A stretch of 64,000 bases of DNA from an uncultured Bacteroidota bacterium (GCA_903824665.1 CAIJXT010000009.1:62001-126000), one strand, 5' to 3'; positions 17,729-27,500 are shown, counted from the stretch's first letter. Numbers and translations are program-made. The notes: generated by a model from the letters alone, not told the origin.

Positions 17729-18607
17729 ATGAATACCGAAAAAAAGCAGCAAGCCCGCAATCTCTATTTCCAGACCGGTCTCAACAAAACCCAGATTGCC
17801 GCCATACTAGAGATCAGCCGGCGCAGCCTCTCCTACTGGGTCAGAGAAGGCGACTGGGACCGCCTCAAAAAATCAGCAGAGCACCTGCCGGCTATATTGG
17901 TAGAGAACTGTTACCACATCTTCGGCAATCTTACAGAGCGATACCTGTCAGAGCGGCGAGTCACAGACCCGGTCAAACCCGTTGAGATCGATGCGCTCTA
18001 CAAACTCACCCGCACCATCAAGAACCTTAAAAGCCGGGCCGCGCTCAACGAATCCATCGAGCTATGCGGCCACTTTATGGATATGCTCCATGCAAAGAAC
18101 CCCGAGCTTGCGCAAGCTGTCATGCCCTACCTCGATGAGTACATGACCTCCCGTGCCAACATCAACCGGGACACCCTCCTCCCAGCCCACTTCACAGGCC
18201 TCTCCGGCACCATCCCCTTCCCCGACCCCGACAGAACCGAAACGCTGATCGACCATCGCGAGGCATTCTTCTCCGACCCCGAAACCGTAGAAACCTACGA
18301 GCGCTGGGGCATTCCCTTCCCCTCCGAAGAAGAGATCAGCACCCTCCCGGGCACTCCTAAACAACCATCAGAGACTGACTCCATCCACAACGAAAACGAA
18401 CCGGATGAAACCCAAACTACTGGTCCAGAGGCGACAACTCCTGCTTCCGCTACCAACGCCTTCAGTGGGAAGCAAGTGCGCAAAAACTGCGCAAAAAGTA
18501 AAGGCAGAAAAATTCGTAAACAACAGATAATCAACGCATACCGCTACAAAACAAACAAACACAAAAAACCAAACAAAATTGCGCAAAACCCTGAAAACCA
18601 CTATTAA
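17729..18607 (+). CDS. Terminase-small-subunit-like HTH DNA-binding protein
   Basis: A 292-residue protein starting at the ATG 17729 (MNTEKKQQARNLYFQTGLNK); the frame is open further upstream but runs through palindromic DNA with unlikely composition. Residues 5-45 form a helix-turn-helix of the phage terminase gpP/DUF1804 kind: LYFQTGLNKTQIAAILEIS, then RRSLSYWVREGDW. Residues 50-150 are helical (NLTERYLSERR, ALYKLTRTIKNLKSRAALN). The tail from about 190 is Pro/Thr/Glu-rich and ends very basic (KNCAKSKGRKIRKQQ). No large terminase subunit or capsid gene is near, so it is probably a stand-alone DNA-binding protein. Palindromes and three repeat copies lie upstream. Confidence 0.75.
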   Translation: MNTEKKQQARNLYFQTGLNKTQIAAILEISRRSLSYWVREGDWDRLKKSAEHLPAILVENCYHIFGNLTERYLSERRVTDPVKPVEIDALYKLTRTIKNLKSRAALNESIELCGHFMDMLHAKNPELAQAVMPYLDEYMTSRANINRDTLLPAHFTGLSGTIPFPDPDRTETLIDHREAFFSDPETVETYERWGIPFPSEEEISTLPGTPKQPSETDSIHNENEPDETQTTGPEATTPASATNAFSGKQVRKNCAKSKGRKIRKQQIINAYRYKTNKHKKPNKIAQNPENHY

Positions 18608-18608
18608 C

Positions 18609-18674
18609 TTGTCATCTCGACGAAGGAAGACCCTCCCACCATTTTGTCATCCCGACACAGGAGGGACCTCCCGG
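18609..18674 (+). repeat. Two tandem copies of a TTGTCATCYCGAC intergenic repeat
   Basis: Units of about 30 bases at 18609-18637 and 18644-18674 share TTGTCATC, CGAC and AGGA followed by GACC or GACCT. Similar dispersed repeats are frequent between genes in Bacteroidota. They directly follow the HTH gene stop. Confidence 0.6.
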
Positions 18675-18683
18675 AAAAATATA

Positions 18684-18944
18684 TTATTCCTTATCGTAGC
18701 CCAGTTGTTTCACAAGTGCTACCACCTCCGGGTTGCCAGAGCTTTTGGCAAACCCCAGTGATCTGCGCTGTACTGCCATCATTGTTCATCGCGTCCAGGT
18801 CTGTCCCGGGTATCAGTTCGATTGCCTTATCTTCCTCCCCTGCTACAATTGCTTTGATTAGTACTTCTGGCGTCCCGGCAAACAATGCTGAACAGGGAGT
18901 AATATTGCCACACAGGCAAAGAGAACTTCAATAACATTTTTCAT
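18684..18944 (-). pseudogene. Frameshifted secreted ankyrin-repeat remnant
   Basis: On the minus strand, an ATG at 18944 opens a signal peptide (MKNVIEVLFACVAILLPVQ). Ankyrin-like text continues only in another frame (PEVLIKAIVAGEEDKAIELI, then NNDGSTA, 18885 to about 18765). It then returns to the first frame (SLGFAKSSGNPEVVALVKQL) and stops at 18684-18686. Two compensating frameshifts are needed to read it through. The intact ancestor would be a short secreted protein with about two ankyrin units. Sequencing error cannot be excluded but would require two separate indels. Confidence 0.6.
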
Positions 18945-19265
18945 TGATTGCTGTTTTAAATATCGAGAAATGAAACACCTTCCGGAGGGCAGAATTATAC
19001 TACTGCAAACTTCTCAATAACGAAATGGTTGCACAATAACACAATTGAGCTATTTTTATGATTACTGAATATTAGTGTTCTGAGCACACCTCGTCATATA
19101 ATTGGTTGTCTTTACAGGTGTGCGCTCAGGTGCGCCTGCATACTCATCGTTTGTTTAGTTACCTTTTCACCATCCGGCGCTCAGGACCGGTTCGGTCGTT
19201 TCCAGCACTACGACGTCAATGACGGGCTGTCGCAAAATTCAGTTTGGAAGATCTTTCAGGATAAA

Positions 19266-22118
19266 ATGGGCTTTATCTGGATGCTAACATCAGATGGCAT
19301 CAATCGGTTCGATGGCGAAAACTTCAAAACATTCCGCTGCGACCCCGACGATACAAACTCGCTCGGCAGCAATAGGGTTTACAACTTTATTGGCGGCACC
19401 AATAACGACCTCTGGATTGGCGATCTCGTAGGCATCGACCGGTATAACGGTACACTCGGCAAGATGGAACGCTTCTTTACCTTCCATACCGATATCGCAT
19501 ACACCATAATTAGTGTCGACAATAAAAACCTCTGGTTCTGGACCACCGACAACAAAGTCTATTCACTAGACCTGGCTACACGAAAAATCACCACCACTAT
19601 CGATATGAACACCTTGCTTCCCGCGCATCATCAAACCGATGCGTGTGTGAAAATAATAGAACATGGCACAGACGAACTGTGGTTGCTATTTTCAGAAAGA
19701 GGCCTCATACGTTACAACAAAAAAACCAGAAATGCCGGTCTCGTTAGCAGTGTCTCCCTCATAAAGGACGAAATGACATTGCTCAATTCGATCAATGATA
19801 GTATTGTACTGTTCGGCATACACAACGCCGCTAATGCCCTGAATGTTGTAAACACACGAACTGGTAAAATATACCGGCATGCTCTGAAAACTGATGTTGT
19901 TAAGGATGCGATTATTTCAGGCGATAATGTATTGATTGCATTCAAGGAAAACACCATTATCTCCGTCCCCTACAGTTGCTTGCAGCAAGACACACAACCA
20001 CTCATCACAAATGCAGAGATAAACCTTACCGGCTTTTTCCTTGACTTACACCTAGACAGGTCGGGCGTATTGTGGGCAGGCACCGACGGGGCCGGATTTT
20101 ATAAGAGCATACCTAACTACCGAATGTTCAGGCATCTGAAACTATCGCCACCAAGACCTAAACTACCCAAATCAATCTTTACACAAGACAGTCTCGTATA
20201 TGCATGCTCGTACAACAACTATATTGATGTAGTTACTAAACATGGGCGATTTGTAAAACAAATCAAAGGAGCCGGACAAACAAACTTCATCAGCATTGCT
20301 GCCAATACAAGGGAAAGTGAAACTGCCTACTGGCTTATGGGGGAGGAGTGTTTTGGTATCTTTGATCTGGCTACCGGCCGTTACACCGATGTGCTTCCTT
20401 CAGTGCGCAAGTTGGATAGTACAGCAACAATTGTGCAACATTACTGCGCAGTGCATAAAACCATTAATGGCGATGTGTATGCAGGCTTCAAAAACTCGCT
20501 TTACCGCCTCATCAAAGACCAGAACACTCAATACAACCCACATTTGATTAAGAGCTTTGGCACCAACCGCATCACTTTCATCACCTCCCGCGGTAAATCA
20601 GTGGCCTTTTGCACTGTGTACAACCTGTACATCTATCATCCGGATACAGACAAAATAGATTCGATATTCGGTATGCGAACAGACCTGATGAAATGTCTGG
20701 AGTACCAGAACGACACCATACTATGGGCAGGGACAGAAAATGGCCTGTATCGCTGCGACCTGAAAAACCGAGCAATCAGACGGTATGATGAGAAAGACGG
20801 TTTGCCAAACGCCTTTATATACGGCATCATCCTGCAAAATGGTCACTTGTGGATGAGCACCAACAAAGGACTGTCGTGCTATTCTATCAAGGACAACAGC
20901 TTTAGAAACTATACAATAGAAGATGGGTTGCAATCGAACGAATTCAATACCCGTGCATTCCATCTCAGCAGCGATGGCAACATGTACTTTGGCGGTCCGT
21001 ATGGTCTGAATGGATTTCACGACACAGACATTAAAGACAATCCATTTACGCCACAGATCCAGATTACTGGTATCAAACTGTTTGATGAACCACTAAAAGC
21101 CGATTCTGCAGTCGAAGTGCTTTCTGTAATCAATTTGCCCTATAACCGCAACACACTGAGTTTCGAGTTTGCCGCGCTCGAATTCAGCAATCAGAAACTG
21201 AACAGATACGCTTACATGATGGAAGGACTCGATGAATCATGGATTGTATCTGGCAATCGTAGATTTGCAAGGTATGCCAACCTTGCGCCTGGTACTTACC
21301 ACTTTCTCGTCAAAGCCAGCAACAATAATGATGTATGGACCACCACACCCAAAAGTATTACGGTCATTATTTCCCCACCCTTCTGGCAAAACAAATTGTT
21401 CATCGCCGGCTGTTTGCTTGCGCTGATAAGCATCATTATTGCATTGGTTACATTCATTCAGAAACGCAGGTTTGCAAAGAAACTTAGACAGATAGAGTTG
21501 CAGCAAAAAATTCAGCATGAACGGGAACGTATTTCCAGAGATCTCCATGATAATGTTGGCGCACAGATCAGTTACCTTGTATCTAATATTGATTGGATAA
21601 CACAACACGAAATTGCTGAAAACGAGAAGCGCCAGAGAATGAGTTCGCTGAGCAGTACAGCAAAAAACCTGATGAGTGATATGCGGGAAACCATTTGGGC
21701 ACTAAACAAACCTGAAATTTCGTTCGAAGAATTTACAGACAAACTAAAATCATTCGCACTCCGGATGGTACAATTCGACCCGGGCATCAAATTTCAATCT
21801 GATGAAAATCTTGCCGGCGATTTTCATTTTGCACCCGGTGAAGCACTTAATATCTTCAGAATATGTCAGGAAGCCATAACCAACGCCATCAAACACTCCG
21901 GCGCATCTTCGATCAATTTGAAAACAGAATCGGGCAAACACGGCAGGTTTTCAATCACCATCGCAGATAATGGCATCGGGTTCCCGGAAAATAGCCCCGG
22001 AAAAGAAGGACACTACGGACTGGAAAATATGAAACAACGTGCCCTGGAAAGCGGGGTGGATCTGACAATAACCTCAAAAATGGGTAGTGGCACACAAATA
22101 GTCATCAGCAGGCAGTAG
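19266..22118 (+). CDS. Propeller and Y_Y_Y sensor histidine kinase (HisKA_3 type)
   Basis: 950 residues from the first in-frame ATG. The N-terminal 600 residues are two-component-regulator propeller repeats (FIWMLTSDGINRFDG, LWAGTENGLYRCD, LWMSTNKGLSCY). A Y_Y_Y domain follows (about 615-700, YAYMMEGLDESWI, APGTYHFLVKASN), one membrane helix (about 712-735), then HisKA_3 with His761 (SRDLHDNVGAQ) and a HATPase domain (NAIKHSGAS, DNGIGF, GHYGLENM). The partner is the regulator 64 bases downstream. The frame is open back to 19062 and encodes a likely signal peptide (ILIVCLVTFSPSGAQ, 19143 on) plus the first repeat (YDVNDGLSQNSVW), but no ATG, GTG or TTG is in frame there. The true start is therefore uncertain. 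Confidence 0.88.
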   Translation: MGFIWMLTSDGINRFDGENFKTFRCDPDDTNSLGSNRVYNFIGGTNNDLWIGDLVGIDRYNGTLGKMERFFTFHTDIAYTIISVDNKNLWFWTTDNKVYSLDLATRKITTTIDMNTLLPAHHQTDACVKIIEHGTDELWLLFSERGLIRYNKKTRNAGLVSSVSLIKDEMTLLNSINDSIVLFGIHNAANALNVVNTRTGKIYRHALKTDVVKDAIISGDNVLIAFKENTIISVPYSCLQQDTQPLITNAEINLTGFFLDLHLDRSGVLWAGTDGAGFYKSIPNYRMFRHLKLSPPRPKLPKSIFTQDSLVYACSYNNYIDVVTKHGRFVKQIKGAGQTNFISIAANTRESETAYWLMGEECFGIFDLATGRYTDVLPSVRKLDSTATIVQHYCAVHKTINGDVYAGFKNSLYRLIKDQNTQYNPHLIKSFGTNRITFITSRGKSVAFCTVYNLYIYHPDTDKIDSIFGMRTDLMKCLEYQNDTILWAGTENGLYRCDLKNRAIRRYDEKDGLPNAFIYGIILQNGHLWMSTNKGLSCYSIKDNSFRNYTIEDGLQSNEFNTRAFHLSSDGNMYFGGPYGLNGFHDTDIKDNPFTPQIQITGIKLFDEPLKADSAVEVLSVINLPYNRNTLSFEFAALEFSNQKLNRYAYMMEGLDESWIVSGNRRFARYANLAPGTYHFLVKASNNNDVWTTTPKSITVIISPPFWQNKLFIAGCLLALISIIIALVTFIQKRRFAKKLRQIELQQKIQHERERISRDLHDNVGAQISYLVSNIDWITQHEIAENEKRQRMSSLSSTAKNLMSDMRETIWALNKPEISFEEFTDKLKSFALRMVQFDPGIKFQSDENLAGDFHFAPGEALNIFRICQEAITNAIKHSGASSINLKTESGKHGRFSITIADNGIGFPENSPGKEGHYGLENMKQRALESGVDLTITSKMGSGTQIVISRQ

Positions 22119-22182
22119 GCCAAGGTACTTTTAATCCAAATGAGTTATTGTATATTTAGTACTCGCAGATGACCTTTGTAAT

Positions 22183-22863
22183 ATGATAAAAGTCGCAATT
22201 GTTGATGACAGGCCTCAAAACCGGTACTCTATAAAAGAGCGGCTCCTGCATACCGGAGAAGCCGAGGTGATATTTATGGCCCAAAACGGCAAGGACTTCC
22301 TGGAACAAATGGCTGCCTTAAAAACACCCTCCCTGCCACAAGTCGTGCTCATGGACATAGAGATGCCTGTTATGGATGGAATTGCTGCCGTGGGCACAGC
22401 AAGCATTACTTACCCGGACACCCGCTACCTCATGCTAACCGTTTTTGATGACGATGACAAAATCTTTGATGCTATAAAGGCTGGCGCTGCCGGTTACCTG
22501 CTGAAAGACGAAAGTGTAGAAAAAATACTCAATGCGCTAAAGCACATTGTAGAGGACGGCGGCGCACCTATGAGCCCTCGCATAGCACGAAAAGCACTCA
22601 ATATGCTTATGAACAGTAGTGTTCCTGAAACTATTGCAAAGGCACCACAGGACGACGTACTCAAAATGCTCAGCGACCGAGAGGCTGAAATATTGAAACA
22701 TCTGGTAGACGGCATGGACCATATTGAGGTTGCTGAAAAACTGTTCCTGTCACCACACACTGTCCGCAAGCACATTGCCAATATCTATGCCAAACTGCAT
22801 GTGAAAAATCGCAGTCAAGTAGTAAAAATGGCCATGAAACGAAAGTGGTTCATGCTTTTCTAA
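22183..22863 (+). CDS. LuxR/NarL-family response regulator
   Basis: A 226-residue DNA-binding regulator. The receiver (residues 1-125) has the acidic pair near residue 8 (IVDDRP), phospho-acceptor Asp58 (LMDIEMPVMDG), the switch Thr (MLTVFD) and Lys (YLLKDES). A linker leads to a LuxR-type HTH at about 160-220 (LSDREAEILKHLVDGM, then HTVRKHIANIYAKLHVKNR). It follows the propeller kinase by 64 bases on the same strand, so the pair form a two-component system. Target genes are unknown; in this phylum such pairs often act on neighbouring uptake or surface genes, but none is obvious here. Confidence 0.95.
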   Translation: MIKVAIVDDRPQNRYSIKERLLHTGEAEVIFMAQNGKDFLEQMAALKTPSLPQVVLMDIEMPVMDGIAAVGTASITYPDTRYLMLTVFDDDDKIFDAIKAGAAGYLLKDESVEKILNALKHIVEDGGAPMSPRIARKALNMLMNSSVPETIAKAPQDDVLKMLSDREAEILKHLVDGMDHIEVAEKLFLSPHTVRKHIANIYAKLHVKNRSQVVKMAMKRKWFMLF

Positions 22864-23039
22864 ACAGCTTTACGCAAAAAGCAACGTCCAGTAACACTCT
22901 TCCATGTTCATAAATCCGGAAACAGCCTTAAAAAAATGAGATTTCAAGAGTACTTTTAAGTTTGCTAAAGTACATTAAGAGAAAGACTGTATGCGGTCCA
23001 AATTTAAGGATTGAATCAATATAGCGCGCACAGTTCCTT

Positions 23040-23717
23040 CTATGCAAACTCTGGCTTACGCCTTGTAAGCTTCACTTCCATAATTCCCTGAAAAAGGTAC
23101 ATCTTCCCGTTGCTGATATTGCGGCACTTGGTGCGCGTACGCAATTTTTCCAACTTCTGATAAATGTCGCCATCCTCGGTTTCAAAGTATTGATTGATAC
23201 CAATATCATCAACCAGTCTGAAGCCCGGCTTGTGCTCGTCGTAACGATATAGCGCCTTGAAAAGTTCGGCATCTGTACAGGTACTGGCAGCCGGATTGTG
23301 CAGATAATTGAACAGTGCTTTTTCGACGTCGGAAGGAAAAAACCGCTTACCTAGAAACGGTATAAGTATGTGCCTGAATTGTGTCTTCCATTCATTACCG
23401 TGGGGTGGCGCCTTATGTTGAAAATGAACGTATGTAAACAAGTGAGCCAGCTCGTGTAAAAGCGTTATCAGAAAACTGTATGGATTGAGGTTGGCATTGA
23501 TACTGATGCGATGAAAAGGCGCATCAGGCACAGGATGCCGGTAATCGCCCAATACCGACTTACGCTCATTGGTTAGCGCGAGGTGAATGGTATGCGATTT
23601 AAAAAAGGGAGCCACCTGCTCAAAAGCACCTTCCGGCAAAAACTGCTCCAAAAAGCTGATCGATTTTTCCTGCTTCTTCATTGTATCAACATATTTTTTC
23701 GTTTCAATGTCCAACAC
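23040..23717 (-). CDS. SprT-like zinc metalloprotease-family protein
   Basis: A 225-residue cytoplasmic protein with the gluzincin motif HELAH (residues 88-92) and a downstream HGNEW (106-110) like the SprT third-ligand region. The sequence before it (LNPYSFLITLL) fits the SprT active-site helix. A start at Met13 (23681) is possible. SprT-like proteins are related to Spartan, a DNA-protein crosslink protease, but the bacterial role is poorly defined. It lies 21 bases after the AtpI-like gene on the same strand, perhaps cotranscribed. No zinc-ribbon is evident at the C-terminus. Confidence 0.85.
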   Translation of the reverse strand: MLDIETKKYVDTMKKQEKSISFLEQFLPEGAFEQVAPFFKSHTIHLALTNERKSVLGDYRHPVPDAPFHRISINANLNPYSFLITLLHELAHLFTYVHFQHKAPPHGNEWKTQFRHILIPFLGKRFFPSDVEKALFNYLHNPAASTCTDAELFKALYRYDEHKPGFRLVDDIGINQYFETEDGDIYQKLEKLRTRTKCRNISNGKMYLFQGIMEVKLTRRKPEFA

Positions 23718-23738
23718 ATCGTTTACCCTTTACTAGCA

Positions 23739-24119
23739 TCACTGCTCGGTCTTTTTTGCGGTGCGTGACAGTATTATGGTCTCTACGGCTGAATAAACAG
23801 CATAAACCCCCATTAGCAAAAAAACAGTGGGCTTGTGTATCGTGCTGCGATTTACCACAACATATCCCAGCATTGCAAACATGCACACCATAAGTTTGAG
23901 CAACGACGCACTCATCACACCCCGAACAAATGCTTGCGGGTTGCCCACCTTGCGATTGTTGACAAGTGCATATGCGGCCATCGACAGCAATGCCATCAGA
24001 ATGTTGGCAATTTGCAACGCCGAGGTATGAAATTCTGACGCGTAAATCTTTAATACGCGAAAAGAAACATCTAATACCAACAATACTATGATCATTGCAA
24101 CAACAAACTGCCTCCTCAT
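23739..24119 (-). CDS. AtpI-like four-helix membrane protein
   Basis: A 126-residue integral membrane protein with about four hydrophobic segments (residues 5-20, 38-53, 68-88, 98-115) and a basic tail (SRTAKKTEQ). Its start overlaps the AtpZ-like gene by 4 bases, a typical translational-coupling arrangement. Pairs of this kind usually precede the F-type ATP synthase A subunit and help assembly of the membrane ring. Here no ATP synthase gene follows; a SprT-like gene does. Assignment as AtpI-like rests on position, size and topology more than on a clear motif. Confidence 0.6.
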   Translation of the reverse strand: MRRQFVVAMIIVLLVLDVSFRVLKIYASEFHTSALQIANILMALLSMAAYALVNNRKVGNPQAFVRGVMSASLLKLMVCMFAMLGYVVVNRSTIHKPTVFLLMGVYAVYSAVETIILSRTAKKTEQ

Positions 24120-24328
24120 TTTTTCTGTTTATTTAGCTCTTTCACCAGGTACCATAGGGAAAGGGACAATGAAATTAAGGGGAATAAAATTAAAAACAAA
24201 GGTATTTTCCATTTTGTAAGTGTGTCAATCTTATGCCCTGCCCACACTGCTATCAGCAGCATTACCATCCATTGGGTGGCCAGTCCGGCATAACGTGCCA
24301 TGCTGGGTTGTTTAGAAAAATCACTCAT
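24116..24328 (-). CDS. AtpZ/AtpI-family small membrane protein
   Basis: A 70-residue protein (start at MSDFSKQPSM, 24328; an upstream start at 24346 is less likely) with two membrane helices (about 16-33 and 41-60). It matches the AtpZ pattern: MARYAGLATQWMVM, then the short AGHKIDTL hairpin and PLFLILFPLISL. AtpZ proteins are encoded ahead of the F-ATPase operon and are proposed to support its assembly or Mg2+ uptake. It is divergent from the PorW/SprE-like gene with a 246-base gap and coupled to the next membrane gene by a 4-base overlap. Confidence 0.78.
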   Translation of the reverse strand: MSDFSKQPSMARYAGLATQWMVMLLIAVWAGHKIDTLTKWKIPLFLILFPLISLSLSLWYLVKELNKQKK

Positions 24329-24475
24329 ATAAAGAAAACCAACCACTGCAGAAGTACAGAGGCTGAAATTACGGGTAAAAGTGATGCATAAGGTCGACTT
24401 ATCGCATTAAATTATTATTAATCACACAACATCCTAAAGATGCATGAATAAACCCGATTACTTTCATTTTTTGCC

Positions 24476-24483
24476 TATTTTTG
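24476..24483 (+). promoter_or_regulatory. -7 promoter box (TATTTTTG) for the PorW/SprE-like gene
   Basis: A perfect TANNTTTG match about 92 bases before the proposed TTG start. No standard -33 TTTG. The gap also holds the divergent AtpZ-like gene's promoter region. Confidence 0.45.
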
Positions 24484-24574
24484 AAAATTGACGTCAATCA
24501 ACGGTTTTAGGTGAATTTCATATACTACCGATGGGATAATTGCGTTAATACACTGGCCGAAAACCATATTCGTT

Positions 24575-27500
24575 TTGAGGTTTAGCATAATATATTTTTT
24601 TGTATTAGTTTTTTTCATTTTTACTAACGTCGGCGCCGGGTACGCGCAAACAGATAAAAAGAACAGTGCTGCGAGCGCTAAGGCTGCCCGTGCCCGTACG
24701 GATAGTATCGCAAAAGCAAGAGAAAAGGCAACCAAAAACCTGGCCAAAGCACGCAAACAGAAACTGGACAGCACGCGGAAAGCGCGCGAGTTTAAAATGG
24801 ATAGTGCCACCAACGCCCGAAAACACATTACCGATAGCATTAAGGCATCGAGAGCAACAAAAACAGATAGCGCCACAAAGGCAAGAAAACACAAAACAGA
24901 CAGTGCAATAAATGCACGGAAGTATAAAGAGAGCAAAAAATACCGGGACAGCGTTACCAAATCAAAAACCAAAAAGGCGAAATCATTGCAGAATGCGCGA
25001 CAGGCGCGGATGGACTCCCTGACTGAAGCTCGTAAACACACGACCGACAGTATAACCAGCATGCGCACCTCGCGCACCGATAGTGTAAAGAAAATACAGA
25101 AAAAACGAACCGACAGTCTTGCCAGGGTAAAAAAATACAAAGCTAGCAAACGCTATGCCGATAGTGTAACGCTGACCAGGCGCCACCGCTCAGATAGCAT
25201 AAAAGCGGTACAAAAAAATTTCCGCGACAGTATTGCAGCAATTCGCAAACACTCCATGGATAGTGCTAAGCTTTCGCGAACAAAAAAACTGGATAGCACA
25301 AAGGCCGTACGTACAAAGTACATGGACAGCATAAAGCTGGTGCGCAAACATAAAACCGACAGCCTGCTGAAAAAGAAAGAACATAAAGATAAAGTAGCAA
25401 AGGCCAACGAAAAGAAAAAGCAGGAAGCACTCAAAATGAAATTTGAGATAAAGCTGAAACAAAAAAGGGAGGAATGGTCTAATACGACAATGCTGAAAAA
25501 GCGTTGGGGACCAGTACGCCGGGTCACCCAAAATTCGTTTACCCACTACAACTATTACTTTAACGCCAACCGGAAAATGGAAGAGGCGGAGCAAAACATG
25601 TTGCGGGTAAATAGGGAAAATTATGATTCGCTTGTTGGCATTTTCCCTTTTAATCCAAACAAAGACTCATCACTGCTGGCGGCAGACATGGACAGTATTG
25701 TTCATAAGGTGTCCGTAGGCATCCAGATTCACGACCCCAGGGTAAAATGGTCGGACGATATGTACCTGTTGCTCGGCGAGGCTTATTACTATAAAGGCGG
25801 CTATGAAAACGCTTCGATCGCATTCAGATACATAATAGCTAACAAACAAAAGTCTAAAAAGAAAAAAGGCAAAAGCAACTACAGCCAGACAAGATCAAAA
25901 AGCAGCCCCTCTATTGTAGAAAAGAAAAAGAAATCCAAGCTACGTTTTATGCAACATAAGTCTGTACACAATGATGCTATATTGTGGCTGGCTCGCACCT
26001 ATACGACATCGGGAAATGTTGAGAATGCTGAATCAATACTGTCGCTGCTGGAATATGATGAAAACCTACCAGACAATCTGGTGGGCCGCCTCGCTGTAGA
26101 AAAAGCCTTTGCATACCTGGAACTGAAAAACTATCCTGAAGCATCAAAACAATTGACAATAGCTGCTGAAGACAATAATTTGCCGGAATGGTTACGGCTC
26201 CGTGTCGCATTTCTGAACGGACAACTACTACAAAATATGGGCAACCATGTAGCCGCTGCCGCCAGCTTTGAAGAGGTACTGGAACACTTCCCAAAAATAG
26301 AAATGGACTTCTACGCGCGCAAGTACATAGCCCACAACAAACTCATGGCCGGCAACGATGTAGCCGATGCAATGGCGCCGCTCAAAAAACTGCTAAAAGA
26401 CAACAAATACTCCGGCTACTACGATCAGGTATACTTTGTATTGGGAAAAATGGCTGCCAAAGCCAACAAGCCGGGAGAGGCAATCACGTATCTTACCAAA
26501 AGCACAAAAACTCCAAAGGCTACTAAAAAGCAAAAAGCATTGTCATTTGCCGAGATGGGGGATGTGTATTACACAACAGCGAAGTATGCCTATGCCAAGA
26601 TTGCATATGATAGTGCTGCCAAGTACTCCTCATCCGCATCTAAAGACAAAAATGTGGCTGCAGCGGTGCAGCGTAGCACCGGCCTTAACGAAATATCGGG
26701 ACCAGCCAATACAATTCACGATATAGACAGCCTGCTGCGTCTGGCTGCACTCAGCAAAAAAGATCAACAAGGAGTAGTGCGCAGGTACCTGCGCGATATG
26801 GAAAAGAAGCTGCAGGACAGCATAACGAATGCGGAAAGCGCTGCAATTGCTGGAATAGAACCTGTAGAATCCGATCCTAATAAACCAACATCATCTGGTT
26901 GGTATTTCTCCAACCCTACGCTTATGGCTGCGGGTAGTGCCGATTTCAAACGCAAGTGGGGCACACGCCCACTCACCGACAACTGGAGAAGATCTGCCTC
27001 AGTACCACTGGCCGGTGGCACAAAAAGTGAAGGAGCAGCTACTGACGATACAGACGAAGATGATGGAGTAGCAAAACAGGAAAACGGGTTACCAACAGAA
27101 GAAAGCCTGCTGTCGAAAATACCTAATACACAACAGCAGAAAGAACAAATGGCTAAAACACAACAAAAAGCCTACATTCTGCTGGCAAAAGCCTACATAA
27201 AACAACTGGAAGATTATACACAGGCACAGAACACACTTGATTCGCTGAATCTGCGCCACCCCGCTCATGGTCAGAAAGAAGAAGAACTTTTTCTGCGTTA
27301 CCAGATCGCTGTAAAACAAAACCGGCTTGACAAAGCGCAGGAATATGCCAATGAACTAATCGCCAAGTTTCCAAAGTCGCAATATGCGAGTATGCTGCGA
27401 CCCAACAAAAGCGAAAGTAAACCAATGAACGAAAATGTATCAGAGGTGTCTTCATACTTTGACGAAACGTATGCACTGCTCATGAGGCACCAGTATACTG

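Noticed and set aside
24475-25149. A 224-codon minus-strand frame opposite the PorW/SprE-like N-terminus
   Set aside because: It is Phe/Leu/Ala-rich because it is the complement of the basic DS repeat; no supported start or family.
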